NCBI RefSeq assembly: GCF_019083995.1
Contig: NZ_JAHRCU010000005.1
Location: 124,001 to 188,000, forward strand
Length of the DNA: 64,000 bases
Reading direction: 5' to 3'
Source: Roseococcus sp. SDR
GTDB taxonomy: Bacteria > Pseudomonadota > Alphaproteobacteria > Acetobacterales > Acetobacteraceae
The position numbers and the translations under genes were made by a program. This document shows positions 44,919 through 60,482 of this stretch, in pieces (within the stretch, counting starts at the first letter, position 1; each line of letters opens with the position of its first letter). The notes beneath the pieces are model-generated. The model was not told the DNA's origin. It saw only the letters and a program-made list of their open reading frames with translations, and searched no databases.

Positions 44919-45962
44919 TCAGGCGAAGACGTCAGCCGGGCTGTCCACCAGCATCTCCTCGCCCAGCGCACGGCCGATGCGCTCGGCGTCGCAGGCATCG
45001 CCCGTCAGCGTCCGGCGCAGCACGAAGCTGCCATCGGCGCGGGCGATGAGGCCTGTGAGGCGGATCTGCCCGTCATCGGTCAGCGTGGCATGGCCGCCGA
45101 TCGGCGTCCGGCAGGAGCCGTCCAGCGCACCCAGGAAGGCCCGCTCGCAGAGGCTGACAGGGCGCGAGCAGGGGTCGCAGATGGCCGAGAGAAGCTCATG
45201 CAGCTCCACATCGTCGGCGCGGACGGTGACGCCGATGATGCCCTGGCAGGCCGCGGGCACCATGTCATCCGGGCTGATGATGACGCCCGCGTGATGCTCG
45301 AGCTCCAGCCGCTTCAGGCCGGCGAGTGCCAGCAGCGAGGCGTCGAACTCGCCGGTCGCCACGCGCGACAGGCGCGTCTGCACATTGCCGCGGATCACCT
45401 CGCAGCGCAGGTCTGGCCGCGCGTTGAGCAGCTGCGCCTGCCGGCGCACCGAGGCGGTGCCGACCAGCGCCCCCTTGGGCAGGGCCGCGAAGGGGTCCGG
45501 ATTGTCGTGATGCGCGGCGCTGGTGAAGCCACGGGGGTCGCGGAAGGCCTGGCGGTGGCAGGCATCGCCCAGCACGATCGCATCGCGCGGATCCTCGCGG
45601 CGCAGCGTGCAGGCGAGCACGATGCCGGGCGGCAACTCCGTCTCGAGGTCCTTCAGCGAATGGACGGCGAAATCCACGCGGCCATCCAGCAGCGCCTCGT
45701 GGATCTCCTTGGCGAAGAGGCCCTTGCCGCCGATCTCGGCGAGGCGGCGATCCTGCACGCGGTCCCCCGCCGTGCTGATCTCATGCTCCTCGAAGGCTTC
45801 GACTTCGCGCAGCAGCGGGCAGACGGCACGGATCAGGTCCAGGAAATGCCGCGTCTGGTAGAGTGCCAGCGGCGATCCGCGCGTGCCGACCTTCATGGGC
45901 AGGGTGGGGCCGTGATGGCGCTTGGCACGGGCCCGGGCGTGGTGGGGGGCGGCGAGGTCCAT
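44919..45962 (-). CDS. hemC: Porphobilinogen deaminase (hydroxymethylbilane synthase)
   Basis: A 347-residue tetrapyrrole enzyme that polymerises four porphobilinogens. The core starts MKVGTRGSPLALYQTRHFLD. FAVHSLKDLETELPPGIVLA and the dipyrromethane-cofactor Cys in LDGSCRTPIGGHATL are diagnostic. I place the start at an ATG that overlaps the bchP stop (TGATG), which adds 22 residues of basic leader; the ATG at 45896 gives a 325-residue protein and is an equal candidate. Finding hemC inside the bacteriochlorophyll arm ties haem/chlorin precursor supply to pigment expression. Confidence 0.93.
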   Translation of the reverse strand: MDLAAPHHARARAKRHHGPTLPMKVGTRGSPLALYQTRHFLDLIRAVCPLLREVEAFEEHEISTAGDRVQDRRLAEIGGKGLFAKEIHEALLDGRVDFAVHSLKDLETELPPGIVLACTLRREDPRDAIVLGDACHRQAFRDPRGFTSAAHHDNPDPFAALPKGALVGTASVRRQAQLLNARPDLRCEVIRGNVQTRLSRVATGEFDASLLALAGLKRLELEHHAGVIISPDDMVPAACQGIIGVTVRADDVELHELLSAICDPCSRPVSLCERAFLGALDGSCRTPIGGHATLTDDGQIRLTGLIARADGSFVLRRTLTGDACDAERIGRALGEEMLVDSPADVFA

Positions 45963-47143
45963 CAGGCGCGCGCCAGGCCGAGCAGATGGGCCATGTCCTT
46001 GAAGAAGATCTTCACATGCGCCAGCGGGTCCTTCCGGACCAATTCCTTGTTCATGTAGGATTCCCACGTCAGGCGCTGGACGTCCTTGTCCATGCACATC
46101 TTCACGAAACGCTCCCGGACCCAGTCATTGCGGTACCAGAAGAACTGCATGATCCCGAGGATCATGAAGACCTTGCCGTGATCCTTCATGAAGCGCTTGC
46201 GGGCGCTCTTCAGGGCGGCTGCGTCATTGGTGGCGAGCGCCATCTGCACGGCTTCGGCCGCGAGGCGGCCGCCCAGCATGGCGTAGTAGATGCCCTCGCC
46301 CGAGGCGGGGGCGACGACGCCGGCACTGTCCCCGGCGAGCACCACATCCCGCCCATTGTCCCACTTCTTGAGCGGCTTCATCGGGATGGGCGCACCCTCG
46401 CGCCGGATCGTCTCGACATGGGCGAGGCCGTTCTCCTCGCGCACCATGGCGGTGGCGCCGCGCAGCGAGAAACCTTTCTGAGCGCTGCCCGTGCCGATGC
46501 TGGCCGTATCCCCATGCGGGAAGATCCAGGCGTAGAAGTCGGGCGAGGTCCGGCCGTCATAGATCACATCGCAGCGTTGGCCGTCGAAGCCGCTCTCCGG
46601 CACCTTCACGATCTCGTGATAGGCGAACACGCATTTCGGGTGGCCCTGGCCGGGGATGGCCTGCATCGCGAGGTCGCTGCGCGCGCCATTGGCCACGATC
46701 ACCATCTTCGCGCGGATGCGCTGAAGCCCTTCACCGCCCTTGGGTTCATAGGTGATGACGGCGGTGCCGTCCGGGTCGCGCTCCAAGTCATGCGAGGTGC
46801 CGCGAATCCATTCGGCGCCCGCTCCGGCCGCGCGCTCGCGCAGCCATTCATCGAACTCGCAGCGATCCACCATGCCGACATAGCCGCCGTTCTCGACCGG
46901 CATGTCCACGCGGCGCCGCTTGGGCGAGACGATCTGCGCGTTGTTGATCTTCGCCTTGATCAGATGGTCGGGGATGGCGAAGTCGCGGATGGCGCGCGGC
47001 GGGATGGCGCCGCCGCATGGCTTGATGCGGCCCGCGCGGTCGAGCATGGCCACCCGCTTGCCGGCGCGCGCCAGATCATGCGCTGCGGTGGCACCCGAGG
47101 GGCCACCGCCGACGACCAGGACATCGTAGGTCTCTTGGCTCAC
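45962..47143 (-). CDS. bchP: Geranylgeranyl diphosphate/geranylgeranyl-bacteriochlorophyll reductase
   Basis: A 393-residue flavoprotein that reduces the geranylgeranyl tail to phytyl. The FAD motif is DVLVVGGGPSGATAAHDLAR; KPCGGAIPPRAIRDF and LVGDAAGLV-equivalent VVLAGDSAGVVAPASGEG are typical of BchP. It starts at a GTG overlapping the bch2 stop by 4 bp. The position between the pucC-like and hemC genes, in one minus-strand run with bchG, supports the name. Confidence 0.95.
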   Translation of the reverse strand: MSQETYDVLVVGGGPSGATAAHDLARAGKRVAMLDRAGRIKPCGGAIPPRAIRDFAIPDHLIKAKINNAQIVSPKRRRVDMPVENGGYVGMVDRCEFDEWLRERAAGAGAEWIRGTSHDLERDPDGTAVITYEPKGGEGLQRIRAKMVIVANGARSDLAMQAIPGQGHPKCVFAYHEIVKVPESGFDGQRCDVIYDGRTSPDFYAWIFPHGDTASIGTGSAQKGFSLRGATAMVREENGLAHVETIRREGAPIPMKPLKKWDNGRDVVLAGDSAGVVAPASGEGIYYAMLGGRLAAEAVQMALATNDAAALKSARKRFMKDHGKVFMILGIMQFFWYRNDWVRERFVKMCMDKDVQRLTWESYMNKELVRKDPLAHVKIFFKDMAHLLGLARA

Positions 47144-48483
47144 GAAATGGCCTCCTTCATCGGGGTCATGCGGAATTGGGCCAGGCGAGGCACGGCAAGC
47201 CGCGTCGCGATCAGGGCCGAGAGGAGAAAAAGCGCGGCCTCGCCGAAGAAGACCGCGGCATAGGCCTGGGCGGGATCACCGAGCGCCCAGCGCGCCACGT
47301 CACAGACGACCGTGCCGCCGAAGCCTCCGAGCGCGAAGGCGATGGCCTGCGCCGCACCCCAGAGGCCCATGCGCGTGCCGGTGCGCGCTGCACCCGCAAG
47401 CTGCATCATCGAGGCGATGGCGGCCGCGGCAAAGGCGCCATTGGCAAGGCCGAGCGCCACGTAGAGCGCCTCGAGCGGAACGCTGCCGCTCAGCCGTGGC
47501 GCGAGTGCCAAGGCCACGAGCGCCGCGGCGGAGCCGACGCAGCCCCAGACCGTCCAGCCACGCAACGACGCCAGTCGCTGCCCAAAGAGGCCCGATCCGA
47601 AGATGGCCATGACCACCATGCCGCCCAGCGTGCCGCCATTCTGCAGCCCCGCGAGCGCGGTGGATTGCCCGATGGTCCGGCCGAAGACCTCGCCGGCGAA
47701 GGGCTCCAGCACCAGATCCGCCGCGCTGTAGGCCAGCATCGAGATGAAGACGAAGACGGTGAAGCGCCGCGCCGCCGGATCCTCCCAGACCTCGCGCAGC
47801 ACGGCGGCGAAGGCCGGGCGCTCGCCCTCATGCGCCACGGGCGCGCGGGCGCCGCGCTCGATGCCGATCAACGCGACGCAGGCGAGCAGGAAGGCCACCA
47901 GCGAAACCCCGCCCGTCACGGCCACGAGGCGCAGCGGCGAGAAGGGATCGAGCAGCTTGCCCGCCACACCGGCGGTGACCGCGAAGCCCACGATCATCAT
48001 GACCCAGAGGATGGTGGCCGCTGGCGCGCGCCGCTCCGGCTCCACCATCGAGGCGAGCATGGCCAGCAGCGATGTGCCGGCCGCACCGACGCCCAGACCC
48101 ACCAGGAAAAATCCCAGGGCGGCAAGAGCCACGCCCCAGCCGAGCGAGAGGCTCATCAACGCGACGGCACTCGCGGCCGTGACGCCACCCAGCGCCAGCA
48201 CCCCCATGCCCCCGATGATCCAGGGCGTGCGGCGCGCGCCCATGTCGCTTCCGTAGCCGAGCCGGGGGCGCAGCATCTGCACCGCATGGTGGATGGCGAC
48301 GAGGATGCCCGGCAGCATGGCCGGCAGCGCGTATTCCACCACCATCACGCGGTTGAGCGTGGAAGTCGTCAACACGATGATGGCGCCAAGCGCCGTCTGC
48401 ACCAGGCCCAGCCGGACGATGCTGAGCCAGGAGAGGCCGGTCACCGCTGGCCGGGGGGCGGAGGTCGCGGCGCACGGGCCCAT
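47140..48483 (-). CDS. PucC/Bch2-family MFS-like protein
   Basis: A 447-residue membrane protein with about twelve hydrophobic segments of the BCH/PucC major-facilitator family. Typical are the first loop LNRVMVVEYALPAMLPGILV, and RPRLGYGSDMGARRTPWIIG in loop 2-3. Such proteins help insert bacteriochlorophyll or assemble antenna complexes. It lies between bchG and bchP, the place of bch2 in other purple bacteria, and is separate from lhaA in the other arm. The start ATG overlaps the bchG stop; a much longer frame reaching into bchG is not the gene. Confidence 0.9.
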   Translation of the reverse strand: MGPCAATSAPRPAVTGLSWLSIVRLGLVQTALGAIIVLTTSTLNRVMVVEYALPAMLPGILVAIHHAVQMLRPRLGYGSDMGARRTPWIIGGMGVLALGGVTAASAVALMSLSLGWGVALAALGFFLVGLGVGAAGTSLLAMLASMVEPERRAPAATILWVMMIVGFAVTAGVAGKLLDPFSPLRLVAVTGGVSLVAFLLACVALIGIERGARAPVAHEGERPAFAAVLREVWEDPAARRFTVFVFISMLAYSAADLVLEPFAGEVFGRTIGQSTALAGLQNGGTLGGMVVMAIFGSGLFGQRLASLRGWTVWGCVGSAAALVALALAPRLSGSVPLEALYVALGLANGAFAAAAIASMMQLAGAARTGTRMGLWGAAQAIAFALGGFGGTVVCDVARWALGDPAQAYAAVFFGEAALFLLSALIATRLAVPRLAQFRMTPMKEAIS

Positions 48484-49370
48484 CAGGCGATCCCCCGGAG
48501 CGCGAAGGCGGTGGCGAGCATGCCGAGTACGTACATCCCGATCCCGGTCGCGTTGTACCAGGGGGCCAGGGCCTTCGGATCGCGCAGCATCTTCACCATC
48601 GCGGCCACCTGGCCCGCAAGGAGCAGGATCACGACGCCGGCATGGATGGGCGTGCCCCAGGCGAAGAGCAGGCCGATCACCACCAGTTGCGGCACCGCCA
48701 TCATCCAGCAGGCGACCAGCGCCGCGCGTTCGGCGCCGAGCTGAACCGGCAGGCTCCGCACGCCGGTGCGCGTGTCGCCCTCGATGGACTTGAAGTCGTT
48801 CAGCGTCATGATGCCATGCGCGCCGAGGCCGTAGAGCAGCGCCATCACGATGACGGGCAGGGCGGGGGCGCCGCCCGAGATGACGGCCGCCGCCGTGATC
48901 CAGGGCAGCGACTCGTAGCTGAGCCCGCAGGCGAGGTTGCCCCACCAGCCATTCAGCTTGAGACGCAGCGGCGGGGCCGAATAGGCCCAGGCCAGAGCAA
49001 GGGCGACCACCGTCGCCGCGAAGCCCCAGGTGCCCAGCGTGGCGCCCACCAGCAGCGAGGCGAAGCTCCAGAAGATCGCGATATAGAGACCAAGCCGCCC
49101 CGGGATCCGGCCCGAGGGAATCGGCCGGTGCGGCTCGTTGATCGCGTCCACATGCCGGTCGAACCAGTCATTCACCGCCTGGCTCGTCGCGCAGACCATC
49201 GGCCCGGCAAGCAGCAGGCCGAGTGCGGCGAAGCCCCACTTGCCCGACATCGGCGCACCCGAGGCCACCACCCCGCACAGAAAGGCCCAGACCGGCGGGA
49301 ACCACGTGACGGGCTTGAACAGCTCGAGCACGGCCGAGGGGTCGGGGCGGGTGATGGCCGTCTCGGACAT
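48483..49370 (-). CDS. bchG: Bacteriochlorophyll a synthase
   Basis: A 295-residue UbiA-type prenyltransferase that esterifies bacteriochlorophyllide with the geranylgeranyl tail. The Asp-rich substrate motif is NDWFDRHVDAINEPHRPIPS, and several membrane segments follow. LKLNGWWGNLACGLSYESLP and a TLNDFKSIEGDTRTGVRSLP second Asp motif are characteristic of BchG. The start MSETAITRPDP is 2 bp from the ppsR stop. Confidence 0.96.
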   Translation of the reverse strand: MSETAITRPDPSAVLELFKPVTWFPPVWAFLCGVVASGAPMSGKWGFAALGLLLAGPMVCATSQAVNDWFDRHVDAINEPHRPIPSGRIPGRLGLYIAIFWSFASLLVGATLGTWGFAATVVALALAWAYSAPPLRLKLNGWWGNLACGLSYESLPWITAAAVISGGAPALPVIVMALLYGLGAHGIMTLNDFKSIEGDTRTGVRSLPVQLGAERAALVACWMMAVPQLVVIGLLFAWGTPIHAGVVILLLAGQVAAMVKMLRDPKALAPWYNATGIGMYVLGMLATAFALRGIA

Positions 49371-49371
49371 G

Positions 49372-50775
49372 TCAGCCCTCCTCATCCGCATCGGCTTCGC
49401 CGATGCCGTAGCGGCGCAGCTTCACGTAGAGTGACTGGCGCGAGAGGCCGAGCATCTCGGCCGCGGAGGCGCGGTTGTTGCCGGTGAGCTCCAGCGCGGC
49501 CTCGATGGCGAGCTTCTCGATCACATCGGTCGCCTCGCGCACCAGCTCCTTCAGCGGCACGCGGCCAACAAGGTCGGTCAGCTGGCCGGCGGCGGGCAGG
49601 GCGGCGGCAGCCTCGGGCTGCTGGGCGGGGCGGGTGCCGATGTCGCGGATGGTGAAGCCGAAGCAAGGCTGCCCGCCATCAATGACGGAAACGGCCGAGA
49701 CCTCGACATCCGCCTGCGACCCGTGGTCCCCGCGCATGATCGTGCGGAACAGCCGCACCGGGCCGCGGCCGCGCACCTGGGCCAGCAGGACGTCCAGCTC
49801 GATGGATTGACGGCCGAGGAAGCGGGAAAGCTCCTCGCCACGCGCCTGCGCCTCGTTCGGCAGCTCGGCGAGGTCGAGGAAGGCCGGGTTGGCCGTGATG
49901 ATGCGGGCATCCGCCCCGATCAGCACGAAGGCGTCGGGCGTGTTTTCAACGAAGCCGGCGAGCCGCGTGCTGGAGGCGGCGGCTGTCACCGGCTCGCGCT
50001 CCGCGCCCAGATAGGCGAGACGGACCAGGAAGAGGGCGCTGCGTTCGTGCCGCAGAAGCGAGGCGGACAGCAGCACCTCGCGCCCCGTGCCGGCCAGCGT
50101 GACCCGCCGCTCCTCCGCGGTGCCGGCGCTGCGCACCGCGGCCAGCAGCGCCTCGATCTTCGGGCGTTCCTCGGGCGCGAAGGCGTCGAGGAAGCTCGGC
50201 TCCGCGCCGAAAAGGCGATCGGCCGCGAGGTTCGCCTCCAGCACGCGCAGGCTCGCAGCATCGAGCACCAGCACCGGCTCGCCCGACATCTGGAAGAGCA
50301 GGCGATAGCGGGTCTCGGCCTGGCGCAGCCGGCCATATTCCCGCTCCATGGCCTGCTGTGCCTCGACCAGGCGCTGCTGCAGCGAAGCCAGCAGACGAAG
50401 GTCGCGCGCGAAGACCACGCTGCGGCCAGACCCCGTGACCTGGTTCGCGGCACAGAGGAGCGGCAGGCTCACGCCGTCCATGCCGCGCAGGTTCAGGTGG
50501 CGCCACCGCGGTGCCTCATGCCCCGCCGCGCCGGCCAGCATGTCCTGAACCTTCGGGCGGCTGTCCTCTGCGACCGAATCGATGAGGGCACGGCCAACCC
50601 ATGCCTTGCGCCCACCCAGGGCGGCGGCGAGGTCGGCATTGCCGAAAGCCATGTCGCGGATCACGCCATCACCATCAAGCACCAGCGTCGCGTCAGCGGC
50701 GGCGGCGATCAGGCGGGATGCGGCTTCCGCATCCATGTCTCCCAGCGACTGGCCCGGGGTGCCAAATCCCAACAC
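49372..50775 (-). CDS. ppsR: PpsR/CrtJ photosynthesis repressor
   Basis: A 467-residue regulator. An N-terminal PAS-like region, a Q-linker with a coiled helix (LVEAQQAMEREYGRLRQAET), two more PAS domains (~155-250 and ~275-380) and a C-terminal Fis-type HTH, NNRASAAEMLGLSRQSLYVK, are all present, as in CrtJ/PpsR. It represses bch, crt and puc genes through TGT-N12-ACA sites. Only two cysteines are present (residues 108 and 371); neither lies in the HTH nor near residue 250, where the redox cysteines of the Rhodobacter proteins lie. It is co-transcribed with the aerR-like gene. Confidence 0.95.
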   Translation of the reverse strand: MLGFGTPGQSLGDMDAEAASRLIAAAADATLVLDGDGVIRDMAFGNADLAAALGGRKAWVGRALIDSVAEDSRPKVQDMLAGAAGHEAPRWRHLNLRGMDGVSLPLLCAANQVTGSGRSVVFARDLRLLASLQQRLVEAQQAMEREYGRLRQAETRYRLLFQMSGEPVLVLDAASLRVLEANLAADRLFGAEPSFLDAFAPEERPKIEALLAAVRSAGTAEERRVTLAGTGREVLLSASLLRHERSALFLVRLAYLGAEREPVTAAASSTRLAGFVENTPDAFVLIGADARIITANPAFLDLAELPNEAQARGEELSRFLGRQSIELDVLLAQVRGRGPVRLFRTIMRGDHGSQADVEVSAVSVIDGGQPCFGFTIRDIGTRPAQQPEAAAALPAAGQLTDLVGRVPLKELVREATDVIEKLAIEAALELTGNNRASAAEMLGLSRQSLYVKLRRYGIGEADADEEG

Positions 50776-50823
50776 GCGATATCCGTTCCTTCCAGCAAGG
50801 GGGTGGGTTGTAAGGCGCTGTTA

Positions 50824-51603
50824 TCATGGAGCCGCGGTCATGAGAGCCACCAAGGCTTCGGCCCGGCGCAGCGCCTCGGCCGCGTCGGGGGCGGTCGCAT
50901 CGGCACCGAGCGCGCCAGCGAGGCCGGGCTCGGCCAGCAGGGCCGGGCCGCCGAGCATGACGGCCACTTCCGGATTGCGGGAATGGCGGCGGATGGCCGT
51001 GATCTGCGACGCAAGGCCGGGCATGGCCTCAGTGGAGGCGACCGAGATGGCGACGAGGCCGAACCACTGCTCCGCGACGCGCGCAAGGAGCGCTGCCTCG
51101 CTGTCCACCGGGTCATCCACAACGGCCCAGCCGCCCGCTCGGAAAAACTCGGCGACCATGGCGATGCCCATGCCATGCTGATTGCCGATGCTCGTCATCA
51201 TCAGGGCCGAGCGGCTGCCGCCGATCCGGGGCGTTGGCGCGAGGCCTGGGGCCAGGCTGCGCAGCTGCTCGTGCAGGACGATCATGCCGAGCGTGACCTC
51301 GACGAAGGTGCAGCGGTCCTGCTCCCACCATTCACCGAGGCGACGCGCCAGGAGTGTCAACAAAGTCAGACACAGATGCTCGGATGATTGGCCTTCCATC
51401 CGGCGCTGCTCGATGGCCCGTGCCAGGGCATCGCGCTCGCCACGGGTGAGGGATGCGGCCAGGCGCTCGACTTCCGCGACATCCACCGGCTGCCGCAGCT
51501 CAGCGAGGAGGGGGATGACGTTCTGCCCTACCGCAAGCTCGATCTGGTGGGAGATGACACCCAGGCGGCGGCCGAAAGTCGCACGGGCGAGGGGGTTCTC
51601 CAT
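50824..51603 (-). CDS. AerR/PpaA-type cobalamin-binding regulator
   Basis: A 259-residue regulator from the ATG with the best Shine-Dalgarno (CGGAGCC before MENPLARATFGRRLG). Residues ~20-110 are the helical four-helix part (LGVISHQIELAVGQNVIPLL) and ~130-255 the B12-binding domain, with the ligand His in SIGNQHGMGIAMVAEFFRAG. In Rhodobacter, AerR/PpaA binds adenosylcobalamin and modulates PpsR/CrtJ. Alternative in-frame starts at 51654 (ATG) and 51717 (TTG) would add 17 or 38 residues; the TTG falls inside the likely promoter. It diverges from bchF. Confidence 0.88.
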   Translation of the reverse strand: MENPLARATFGRRLGVISHQIELAVGQNVIPLLAELRQPVDVAEVERLAASLTRGERDALARAIEQRRMEGQSSEHLCLTLLTLLARRLGEWWEQDRCTFVEVTLGMIVLHEQLRSLAPGLAPTPRIGGSRSALMMTSIGNQHGMGIAMVAEFFRAGGWAVVDDPVDSEAALLARVAEQWFGLVAISVASTEAMPGLASQITAIRRHSRNPEVAVMLGGPALLAEPGLAGALGADATAPDAAEALRRAEALVALMTAAP

Positions 51604-51711
51604 GGCTCCGTTTCCGGATCGCTGGGCCGCCTTTCTCGCCGCGCTGTGCAACATGATCTCGGCTTCCTCAATGACCCATGGCGGCGGATCATCCCCCGAG
51701 CCGTCCCCGAT

Positions 51712-51745
51712 TGTCAATTCATCTTTACGTCAATCTTGCTTGACA
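51712..51745. promoter_or_regulatory. Two tandem PpsR boxes in the divergent aerR/bchF promoter
   Basis: Box 1 at 51712-51729 is TGT-N12-ACG and box 2 at 51728-51745 is CGT-N12-ACA, each one base off the TGT-N12-ACA consensus. Within them, TGTCAA (minus-strand TTGACA) and TTGACA could be the -35 elements of the aerR and bchF promoters respectively. A possible -10 for bchF (CTAGCT) lies 17 bp on at 51763-51768. The match to consensus is direct; binding by PpsR is inferred. Confidence 0.7.
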
Positions 51746-51882
51746 CCTACGAGGGGGACCACCTAGCTTCCACCTATCCAAAGGGAGCCGAGACAGCCGG
51801 GAGATGCGAATGGATCGGACGAAGTTTCCCGACCCCCTCCGCAGACCGGTCCCGTCTCCCCGCAGCGGAGGGTGAGGCCACC

Positions 51883-53729
<1,847 letters not shown>

Positions 53730-53733
53730 GGCG

Positions 53734-55252
53734 ATGCAGCTGACCCTCTGGACCTATGAAGGCCCGCCCCATGTGGGGGCCATGCGCGTCGCCTCCGCCA
53801 TGGAAGGCCTGCACTACGTCCTGCACGCACCCCAGGGCGACACCTACGCCGATCTGCTCTTCACCATGATCGAGCGGCGCAATTCGCGCCCGCCGGTCAC
53901 CTACACCACCTTCCAGGCCCGTGACCTCGGCGGCGACACGGCGGAGCTGTTCAAGTCCGCGCTGCGCGACGCGGCCGAGCGCTTCCAGCCGGAGGCCATG
54001 CTGGTCGGCGCCTCCTGCACGGCGGAGCTGATCCAGGATGATCCGGGCGGGCTCGCCGGCACATCTGCTCTCTCGATTCCCGTGATCCCGGTGGAACTGC
54101 CGGCCTATCAGAAGAAGGAGAACTGGGGCGCGGCGGAGACGCTCTACCAGCTTATCCGCCGCTTCGCCGTGAAGATGGAGCGTGCGCCCGGTGCCGCGCC
54201 CCGCTGCAACATCCTCGGGCCCACGGCGCTCGGCTTCCGCCATCGCGACGATGTGAAGGAGGTGCGCGGGATCCTCGCCCGCCTCGGCATCGCGGTGAAT
54301 GTGGTGGCGCCGCTGGGCGCGCGCCCGTCCGACCTCGCGCGGCTCGGCGATGCCGATTTCAACGTGGTGCTCTACCCGGAGGTGGCCGGCCAGGCGGCCT
54401 CCTGGATGCAGCGCAACCTGGGCCAGCCCTTCACCCGCTGCATCCCGATCGGCGTCGGTGCCACGCGCGATTTCATCGCGGAGGTCGCGGGCCTGGCCGG
54501 CGTGGATGCGAGCGAATTCCTCGCCGAGGAGAGCTCGCGCCTGCCCTGGTATTCGCGCAGCGTGGACAGCACCTACCTGACCGGCAAGCGCGTCTTCATC
54601 TTTGCCGATGCGACGCATGCCGTCGCTGCCGCGCGGGTCGCGGCGGAGGAACTGGGCTTCCAGGTGGTGGGCCTCGGCACCTATTCCCGCGAGCAGGCGC
54701 GCGAGGTGCGTGAGGCCGCGAAGCGCCACGGGCTCGAGGCGCTGATCACCGATGATTATCTGGAGGTCGAAGCCGCCATCGCCGCGGTCCAGCCCGAACT
54801 GGTGCTGGGCACGCAGATGGAGCGGCATGTGGCCAAGCGCCTGGGCGTGCCCTGCGCGGTGATCTCGGCCCCCGTGCATGTGCAGGATTTCCCGGCGCGC
54901 AACTCGCCGCAGATGGGCTTCGAGGGGGCGAATGTCCTTTTCGATACCTGGGTGCATCCGCTGATGATGGGCCTGGAGGAACACCTGATCGGCATGTTCC
55001 GCGAGGATTTCGAGTTCCATGCCGAGGCCGCGCCCTCGCATCTCGGCCACGCCACCGCGCCGCGCGAGGCGGAGCCGGTGGATCCGACGCCCGAGGCAGC
55101 CGTCATCGAAGCGCCGGGTGCCGTCAGCTGGACGCCGGATGGCGAGAAGGAACTGAAGAAGATCCCGTTCTTCGTGCGCGGCAAGGCCCGCCGCAACACG
55201 GAGCGATTCGCCGAGATGAACGGCATCAGGACCATCACGGTAGAGACCCTGT

Positions 55253-55281
<29 letters not shown>
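53734..55281 (+). CDS. bchB: Light-independent protochlorophyllide reductase, subunit B
   Basis: A 515-residue subunit forming the NB heterotetramer with BchN. The unusual cluster ligand Asp36 is present in [15 protein letters not shown], and Cys residues lie in [14 protein letters not shown]. The C-terminal ~60-residue extension ([20 protein letters not shown]) is the family's DUF3416-like tail, which helps bind protochlorophyllide. It starts 4 bp after bchN, and its 3' end overlaps bchH by 29 bp. Confidence 0.97.
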
Positions 55282-59783
<4,502 letters not shown>

Positions 59784-59784
<1 letters not shown>

Positions 59785-60482
59785 TGCACAGCGCCACCTA
59801 CACCGAGCGCCGCAGCAAGCTCGAAGCCTATTTCGACCGGACGGCCGCCGCCGCCTGGCAGCGTCTGACCTCGGATGCGCCGGTGAGCGGCATCCGCGCC
59901 ACGGTGCGCGCGGGGCGGGAGGAGATGCGGAACACGCTGCTCTCCTGGCTGCCGGCCGACCTGACCGGGCTTCGCATCCTCGATGCCGGCTGCGGCACGG
60001 GCGCGCTGGCAAGTGAGGCCGCGCTGCGCGGCGGCGAGGTTGTGGCGGTAGATCTCTCGCCCACGCTGATCGAATGCGCGCGGGAGCGGGCGCTCGAGAT
60101 CGGCGGCCCCCAGCCCGCATTCCACGCCGGCGACATGCTGGGCGAGGAACATGGCGAGTTCGACCACATCGTCGCCATGGACAGCCTGATCCATTACGAC
60201 GCGCCGGACATCGTGGCGGCACTCGCGCGGGCGGCGAAGCGCTGCCGGCGGTCGATGCTTTTCACGGTCGCGCCCAATTCGCCGCTGCTGACGGCGATGA
60301 TCACGGTGGGCCGGATGTTCCCCCGCGGCGACCGCGCGCCCTTCATCGCGCCGCTGGCGGAATCCAAGCTGCGGCGGCTGATCGCGGCCGAGCCGGCGCT
60401 GCGGGACTTCACGGCAGGACGGCACAGGAAGGTGCAGCGCGGCTTCTACACCTCCCAGGCCTATGAATGGGTGAGGCGATGA
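59784..60482 (+). CDS. bchM: Magnesium protoporphyrin IX methyltransferase
   Basis: A 232-residue SAM-dependent methyltransferase that methylates the C-13 propionate of Mg-protoporphyrin IX, the step after Mg chelation. Motif I is GLRILDAGCGTGALASEAAL, and YFDRTAAAAWQRLTSDAPVS at the start is characteristic of BchM. It overlaps bchL (TGATG) and lhaA (ATGA), so the set is one polycistron. Confidence 0.95.

Noticed and set aside
48484-48945. Upstream extension of the bch2/pucC-like frame into bchG.
   Set aside because: It overlaps bchG in another frame, and the ATG at 48483 overlaps the bchG stop and gives the normal protein length.
50776-50823. A possible PpsR half-site (TGT-N12-TCA) between ppsR and the aerR-like gene.
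   Set aside because: Only one arm matches the consensus, and the genes appear co-transcribed; not supported as a promoter.
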